From NCBI RefSeq assembly GCF_040954645.1, contig NC_092808.1:17923383-17987382 (forward strand): DNA of 64,000 nucleotides, written 5' to 3'. Position 1 is the first letter of the stretch. Each line of letters opens with the position of its first letter. A model generated the notes under the pieces. That model did no database searches. It saw only the letters and a list, made by a program, of their open reading frames with translations, and was not told where the DNA came from. Source of the stretch: Diabrotica undecimpunctata (Eukaryota > Arthropoda > Insecta > Coleoptera > Chrysomelidae). Position numbers and translations under genes: made by a program. Positions 57,801-64,000 of the stretch are shown one piece after another.

Positions 57801-59539
57801 CATATTATTATATATTTTCATATTGTATCTTTCATATTTGACTTTTATCTTTCATAATTTAGACTAGATACAATTTTGTATTCTCCATTCTAACTGCAAC
57901 TTATTATTTTTGTTGAGAATAAGCAACAATTTTACTTTAAAATAATTACTATTTTTATTATGAATAAGCCACGATTTAAGTTCAAAATAAGTTTATTTTT
58001 GACGTTTTGATTTTCACTTCGAAAATCGTTCTCAAAATACAAAAAAGTAATAAATTAAATAAATATTGTTTTTTGTTACTTGGTGTTTCTTCTAATAATT
58101 TAATATTATCTGACTCATTCACATTGATAATTCAGACATATATTTATATTTTAAAGTAGACGACTTTAAAATAATATAATAACATACCCTCCAGAAAAAT
58201 CATAGCATGTGATTCGTCTTTAAAAAGACAACCACATGCAATGATTCTTCTGTTAGTGATCCCATAGTAAACCATAAGGAAAAAAAACAGGAAAAAACCT
58301 GATGTTAAAGCTTTCGCTAACTAAGATTTTTGGAGTAGTTATATTGTTCTGTTCAACAAATGTTCATTGTTCAAATGTTTTATTTACGTTCAGATACATA
58401 ATTGAAATATATTTATAGATATTCATTTAAGAATTCTACATCATTTAGAAATTATAAAAGAGAAAACAAATAAAAAGCGTTAAATTATTGTTAACATTAT
58501 AAGCAACTTAATAACGATCAAAGGTGATATAAAAATAATATACCTATCGATTTATTTTCCATGATAAAAAAGTAACCATGGAATAAAACATAAAATACAC
58601 GTGTTCTAATAGAAGGTAATATTGACGGAACATCAATATTTAAATATTTGTATAACAACCTGCTTGAGTGCAACTAATAGCGTGGCGTAATTAACCCTGT
58701 TACGTTATAAAACACAATATACATAAAGCGTTAGGTCAATATGACGCTTTCTATGAAGAGTGTCAACAAATTTCTTTCACCTAATAAAATAACAAATCTT
58801 TAATGTTTTTTAAGTTAGTGCAGTTTACTTTTATATATTTTTTGAACACGCTCTAAAAACTATAGAACATTTATAATCTATATTTCTAACTTAGTAGTAA
58901 TATACGATATCAATAATGAAGGTGGTACTAATAATACCAGCCTACCAGGAGTACTGTACTATTATTTTAATTCGTTATAAAAAAGGCGGAACTGGTTTGT
59001 TACTAATTGATTTTTAAGTACTTTCTTCTAATGTTTAGATTCGATTTGACACAATTTGTAAAACAGGTACCAACCTTATGATTCACCAAGAATATATTGG
59101 ACGTGAGCATTTTGAAGGTTTGGCCTGTATTTATACCTAGAAATTTTTGTAGTAGTTGAATTTATAAAGTAATAAATTCTTAGACTTGAGTAACGCATTA
59201 TTTTTAATTTTTACTATTACTTGTGAAGTATAGATAATAGTAAGTGATAGATTATAGATATATACAAGTACCTACATTACTATAATAAACTGTTTTAAAA
59301 AATTATAGTTAAAAAGAAATTGTTTGTGTACACTATTCAGCGCACTAGGTAAGCCTGGCTGCGGCAGCCGACATATTTTGAGTAGTCAGTTATAGCAGCC
59401 AATCCACATCCAATTCTGTTCGTTCCTTTTTATGGGACGAATATAAATATAAAGCCATATGGACGTGGAAGAAGCCATAATTATTTACCGTTTATCTCGT
59501 AAAAAACATGAAATAAAGAAAAGGCTCGTAAATCGCCCT
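57801..59539. other. no recognisable gene
   Basis: AT-rich, nothing recognised. Confidence 0.5.
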
Positions 59540-60320
59540 TGCAAATTATGTTGGTAAATTCTTTCCATCCTCTTTTTTCCGTTTTCAATCACTGTCTTAT
59601 TCAGAAGATATATCCCAAATCGCCTTTCCCTATCCCAAAACGGCTTTCAACTTCCCGAGTTAATTTTTCGGTGTCAAAAGTCATTTTAAAAACGTTGGGG
59701 ATAAGTCTGGCTAGAGAGCTCAGTGGTCTACTTGCATCATCGCAAATACGTATTGATCTGGAGACAAGGGTATTAATACCTGAATTAATTTGTAGAGGTG
59801 AATGATGAGAGTTGGCATGCAAGTAACGATTGGTATGGATGGATTTTTTGATAAACAGGGTGATGAAAACCTTGGGATTAGGTTTTCTTTATGATAAACC
59901 GAGAAACGGTAGGGATGAATTTCCACCTCCATCGTGGACTGGAAACTAGGATGTATACCATTCACATAGGTTTGAAAAGACACCAAAGCATCTCTGCCAA
60001 GAGGCCAAATGACGAACGTATCGTCAACATATCGTAGCCAACATGTGGATTTAAGCATTGATGTGGATAGTGCTCGGGTCTCGAAGTCTTCCATAAAGAT
60101 ATTGGCAATTACTGGAGATATGAGGAGCACAATTTATTTGTCTGTAGAATTAAATTTGGAAGATAAAATAAGTGTTGCACATACATTGTTTGATGAAAGA
60201 TAAGTGGTCTTGCTGGATACTGTATTTAGTTTTCATAATGTTTACAGTTTCGTCTATAGGAATGTTTGTAAAGAGTGAAGCGATATCGAAACTTACTAGA
60301 AGGAGAGAGATTCGGGAGAA
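59540..60320 (-). pseudogene. Penelope-like reverse transcriptase
   Basis: From 60290: VSFDIASLFTNIPIDETVNI (RT motif A region), then LISPVIANIFMEDFE, CWLRYVDDTFVIWPLGRDAL (catalytic YVDD) and GIHPSFQSTMEVE. After a short deletion and a frameshift comes MHANSHHSPLQINSGINTLV with SRSIRICDD following. This motif set (FDxxSLFTNIP, SPxxANIFMEDFE, RYVDD, HxxSHHxxxxxxxxxxTL) is specific to Penelope-like elements. The GIY-YIG part is absent. Upstream (to 60430) the element's non-coding part lacks a hammerhead core. Confidence 0.9.
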
Positions 60321-60486
60321 TGAGGCCTCAGAAGCCTTAAAGAAGAAATCAGAGAGGATGTCGAAAGCTCGGCGTAGTGATAATCGACGCGGTTCAACCC
60401 GGAAGGCTGTTGAGTTTAATATTAATTCCTGTAATATTATTAATCTTAGCTCTAGGTTTAACTGTACTAACCAAGGAAATCTTTCG

Positions 60487-60489
<3 letters not shown>

Positions 60490-60540
<51 letters not shown>
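60490..60540. repeat. (TA)n microsatellite
   Basis: About 51 bp of TA repeat on the 5' side of the Penelope fragment. Confidence 0.97.
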
Positions 60541-60542
<2 letters not shown>

Positions 60543-60597
60543 TTAAGGAATATGACCGTTTAATTTAATATAAAAAATATTACCATAATAAATGTTA

Positions 60598-61129
60598 CCA
60601 TGGCTTAATTAGGCAACTAAGATCAGATAACGTCACAAGAAAAACAAAATGCCAAATATATAAAACCCTAATAAGACCGGTACTCACATACGGCTCAGAA
60701 ACCTGGACACTCACTAAAAGAGAGGAAACGTTGTTAGCCACCTTCGAAAGAAAAATCTTGCGACACATATATAAGGGCACAAAATAAAACGGAATATGGC
60801 GAAGAAGATACAACTCTGAACTATACAAAATATACCAGGATCCGGATATTATAACATTCATTAAAATAGGACGGCTGCGTTGGATAGGACATGTAGAAAG
60901 ATTGGAAGAAGGCGAAATACCAAACAAAATATTCAAACAGATGCCAGTAGGAAAAAGAACAAGAGGAAGACTGAAGCTGAGATACTTAGAACAAATAGAA
61001 AATGATATAACAACCTTAAAAATAAAAAACTGGAGAAAAAAAGCACGAAACAGATCAGAATGGAGAAGAATCCTGGAACAGGCCAAGACCCAAAAAGAGT
61101 TGTCGAGCCAGTGATGATGATGATGATGA
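60598..61129 (+). pseudogene. LINE C-terminal fragment with GAT tail
   Basis: Reads QLRSDNVTRKTKCQIYKTLI, RPVLTYGSETWTLTKREET, KILRHIYKGTK with a stop at 60787, then LRWIGHVERLEEGEIPNKIF and RTRGRLKLRYLEQIENDITT. It ends in the stop at 61112 and a GAT repeat (61112-61129). Its GHVER..RGRPKxRW layout matches the C-terminus of the LINE at 61.6-63.4 kb, which however has a GAA tail. Confidence 0.85.
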
Positions 61130-61130
61130 A

Positions 61131-61640
61131 GGCAATCTTGCCATAACCAAAAAAGACAAAAAGAAAGTATGGGAAGAATACTTGGAGAAAGTATTCCACG
61201 ACCTTATAACAGTACAAGAACGCACCATTAAAGAAAATTCAGGTCCCGAAATCCTACCAGAAGAAATAACGGCAGACGGCAGACAAATGAAGGATGAAAA
61301 GGCACCGGGACTTAATGAAATTCCTGCAGAATTGCTAAAGCTATTAGATGCAGAACAAATAAAATTAACTGAAATATTTAATGAAATATACAAGGCAGGA
61401 AAAATACCAGTAGAGTAGCTCAAATCGGAGTTCATCCCATTGTCCAAAAAAACAGGAGCAAAAGTTTATTGTTATAGCACTATAAGCCTAATGATCCATT
61501 GGCTGAAGCTGTTTTTAAAAGTCATTCATAAAAGAATATACCGGAAATGCGAGGAACAAATTGCGCCCAATCAGTTTGGATTTGTGAACGCCTTTGCTAC
61601 GAGCGAAGCTTTATTTAGCGTGGAGGTATTGTTTCAGAAA
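61131..61640 (+). pseudogene. LINE linker and RT N-terminus, host of nested LINE (left half)
   Basis: Reads DEKAPGLNEIPAELLKLLD (RT entry motif with G-T-D decayed to G-L-N), then ENFNEIYKAGKIPVE-like text with a stop at 61416. LKLFLKVIHKRIYRKCEEQI and NQFGFVNAFATSEALF follow. It is interrupted at 61640 by another LINE and resumes at 63413. Same family as the LINE at 11.4-14.1 kb (compare KILLKIVHQRIYRECE). Confidence 0.87.
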
Positions 61641-63412
61641 AATACAAAAAATTACAGATTATAATAACAGAAAAAAAGCTAGAAAATTTTACAAGGAAAT
61701 CAAGCAATGCACCCAAGGATACATAACAAGATCAACAGTTTGCAAGGACAAAAATGGGGCAATTATCAGCGAGAAAGAGGAAATAATGAAAAGGTGGAAG
61801 GAGCATTTTCAAGAGCTGTTAAACCCAGAAAAATAACAAAACGAAGATGAAGAGATAATTCAGCAGAACAACTAGTTGAGCAACCAACATTGCAAAAAAC
61901 GATAAACGTCATAAAACGTCTAAAAAATAACAAAGCACCTGGCACAGATGGAATAACTGCAGAACTGATAAAGAATGGTGGACATGCGCTATGGAGGCGT
62001 ATCCATAAACTAATCGGCCGCATATGGACACTAGAAGTCATCCCAGAAGATTGGAAAGTAGGAATCATACGTCCTATGTACAAAGTGGGAGACAAACGAC
62101 TCTGCAAAACTTATAGTGGCATAACAGTTTTAAATGTCATCTACAAGATATTATCAGGAATTATATATAGCCGCCTGGAATCGTTTTCGGAGGAGATTAT
62201 TGGTGAATACCAATGTGGCTTCAGACCAAAGAGGTCAACTATAGACCAAATACATATGTTAAGAGGTATACATGAAAAATGTGTTGAATATAACATACCT
62301 ATTTACAACTTGTATATCAATTTCAAACAGGCGTTTGATGGAGTAGATCGACAAAAGATGTTAAAGCAACTATCTATGTTAGGGATACCCAATAAGTTGG
62401 TTAAACTTATACAAATGACTCTGGAGGGTTCCAAAGCTATGGTGAGAATAGATGGAGATATGACGCAGGCCTTTGATATTGAAAATGGAGTTAGACAAGG
62501 GGATGCCTTATCAACAACACTTTTTAATCTAACTTTAGAAGCTGTTGTTAGAAAACTGGATATAAACGGCTGTATTAATACAAGATCTATGCAAATATGC
62601 GCATATGCGGATGATGTTGCCATAATAAGCCGCAACAAAAGGGTATTAAGCGAAAAAGTTATAGAACTGAAACGAGAAGCTGCTACGTTTGGTATATATA
62701 TAAATGAAAGCAAAACAAAATATATGGAGTGCACAAAATCGAATGAACATAAGAATCTGAAGGTAGACAACCATACCTACAAATATGCCTCCACTTTTCC
62801 CTACCTAGGCTCAATAATAAATGACAACAACAACATCAGTCAAGAAATACAAGCACGGATTCTTAGCGGTAATAAGTGCTTTTATGCATACAAAGACTTA
62901 ATGAAAAGTAAGTTACTGAATCGTGAGTCTAAGCTGAGAATCTACAAAACAGTAATTAGACCAGTGGTCACATATGGATGTGAAACGTGGACCCTCTCAA
63001 CCACTGATGAAAATCAACTGAGAATATTTGAGCGCAAAATACTAAGGAAGATATTTGGACCAACCCAATGCAGCGATAGTTCGTGGAGAATTAAAATGAA
63101 CCACGAGCTGGATGAACTAATGCAGAGCGCAGATATTGTCAGATTTGTAAAGTCACAAAGACTAAACTGGCTTGGTCACCTAGAAAGAATGCCAGATAAT
63201 CGAGCTGTAAAAGTAGTCCAGAGATGGAAGCCCCAAGGAAACAGAACAAGAGGAAGGCCCCGTAAAAGATGGATAGACGACGTAGAGAGGGATCTTAAAA
63301 CCATGAACATCAGGCAGTGGCCAAGGAAAGTACCCGACAGGGCAGAATGGAAGAACATTGTTAAGCAGGCCAAGACTCACAAAGGGTTGTAGCGCCATTA
63401 GAAGAAGAAGAA
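61641..63412 (+). mobile_element. 5'-truncated LINE nested in a LINE, 18-bp duplication
   Basis: gaggtattgtttcagaaa is present at 61623-61640 and at 63413-63430. Between them lies a LINE that starts in its linker region and ends in GAAGAAGAAGAA. Joining the flanks restores the host RT frame across LFQK. Confidence 0.95.
61890..63392 (+). CDS. LINE reverse transcriptase, 500 codons, partial
   Basis: Uninterrupted frame: NKAPGTDGITAELIKNGG (RT entry), YQCGFRPKRSTIDQIHML, INFKQAFDGVDRQKML, GVRQGDALSTTLFNLTLE, catalytic YADD (near 62607), FPYLGSIIND, RPVVTYGCETWTLST and LNWLGHLERMPDNRAV. The end is RTRGRPRKRWIDDVERDLKT and QAKTHKGL. The ATG is internal: upstream, linker codons (ARKFYKEIKQCTQGYITRST, 61690 on) belong to the same protein in another frame, separated by one frameshift near 61850. 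No endonuclease remains, so this copy is not autonomous. With a long clean frame and an intact duplication it is a recent insertion. Confidence 0.92.
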   Translation: MQKTINVIKRLKNNKAPGTDGITAELIKNGGHALWRRIHKLIGRIWTLEVIPEDWKVGIIRPMYKVGDKRLCKTYSGITVLNVIYKILSGIIYSRLESFSEEIIGEYQCGFRPKRSTIDQIHMLRGIHEKCVEYNIPIYNLYINFKQAFDGVDRQKMLKQLSMLGIPNKLVKLIQMTLEGSKAMVRIDGDMTQAFDIENGVRQGDALSTTLFNLTLEAVVRKLDINGCINTRSMQICAYADDVAIISRNKRVLSEKVIELKREAATFGIYINESKTKYMECTKSNEHKNLKVDNHTYKYASTFPYLGSIINDNNNISQEIQARILSGNKCFYAYKDLMKSKLLNRESKLRIYKTVIRPVVTYGCETWTLSTTDENQLRIFERKILRKIFGPTQCSDSSWRIKMNHELDELMQSADIVRFVKSQRLNWLGHLERMPDNRAVKVVQRWKPQGNRTRGRPRKRWIDDVERDLKTMNIRQWPRKVPDRAEWKNIVKQAKTHKGL

Positions 63413-64000
63413 GAGGTATTGTTTCAGAAATGTAGAGATGTCAGCTGTAATGTTTTTTCATGCCTGATTGACTACAAGAAGGCTTTCGATAGAGTCAGGC
63501 ATGAACAAATGATGGAAGTGCTGAAGAGGACAGGGACTGACGGAAAAGAACTAAAAATAATAGCCAACCTGTATTGGAATCAATCAGCGGTGCTCCGAAA
63601 ATATGGAGAATATAGAGATCAGGTCAAAATCTTAAGGGGATTAAGACAGGAGTGGATAATTTTACCACTTATATTCAATCTGTATTCGGAGCACATTTTT
63701 GAAAAGGTTCTAAAAGATATTGATGAAGGCATCTCAATAAATGGAGTCAAGCTCAATAACCTGCGGTATGCAGATGATACAATAGTGTTTTCCAATACCA
63801 TAGAAGAGCTACAAAACTTTATGAACAAAATAACGGACACAAGTAGAACATAGGGACTAGATATAAACACCAGCAAAACCAAGCTAATGATCATCATCAA
63901 GGAAAACATAACTCGAGCAAATCTGTATGTGAACCAAATGAGAATTGAACGTGTCTCACAGTTCAACTACTTGGAAAGTATAATCAATGAATCGTGGGAC
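63413..64000 (+). pseudogene. host LINE, right half, continues past the window
   Basis: Resumes in frame after the nested LINE: CLIDYKKAFDRVRHEQMMEV, IIANLYWNQSAVL, then a decayed GLRQEWIILPLIFNLYSE, NNLRYADDTIVFSNTIEEL (YADD near 63769) and, after a TAG at 63851, GLDINTSKTKLMI. It runs off the window end. Confidence 0.88.

Overview
The window looks like an intergenic or intronic stretch of an AT-rich insect genome. A leaf-beetle-like coleopteran is plausible, but nothing here proves the species. No bacterial organisation is present: there are no operons, Shine-Dalgarno sites, rRNA or tRNA genes. Almost every recognisable protein is a transposable-element protein, and most are broken by stop codons and frameshifts. 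Only two short pieces look like possible host-gene exons: 15897-16131 on the minus strand and 36099-36319 on the plus strand. Neither could be named.

Layout. 1-6 kb: two sense LINEs (the second with a 10-bp target duplication) and an antisense LINE tail. 6-11 kb: two Crypton-like tyrosine-recombinase loci, each preceded by a palindrome. The first is an internally deleted copy caught in a 355-bp inverted duplication; an antisense LINE carrying a nested RTE lies between them. 11-14 kb: a LINE split by a mariner with 284-bp inverted repeats. 16-18 kb: a GC-richer inverted repeat of about 1.9 kb. 19-22 kb: a complete hAT (TIRs, 8-bp duplication) carrying a MITE. 22-25 kb: LINE, Sailor-like and Ty3/gypsy relics. 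26.5-29 kb: a Sailor (DD82E) transposon with one nonsense codon. 29-31 kb: an intron-bearing transposase-like gene. 33.4-35.3 kb: a LINE with a twin-priming 5' inversion.

37.7-40.7 kb is the most unusual part. Three copies of a ~398-bp repeat unit and one separate ~270-bp element each carry a minimal type I hammerhead ribozyme. In each, all three stems and the conserved core can be read directly. Two Penelope-like fragments (51.1-51.7 and 59.5-60.3 kb) lie in the same window; Penelope-like elements are known carriers of such ribozymes. 42-44 kb holds a Tc1 element inserted in a TA microsatellite next to a tRNA-derived SINE. 45-61 kb holds LINE tails, a second mariner, a pogo-like relic, a second widespread insect gene-family relic and a LINE RNase H remnant. 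61-64 kb is a LINE-in-LINE nest with an 18-bp target duplication.

No genes here work together as a pathway. What can be read is the order of insertions: LINE before RTE, LINE before mariner, hAT before MITE, LINE before LINE, and TA microsatellite before Tc1. All family assignments rest on motifs and reading frames seen by eye. No database search was run.
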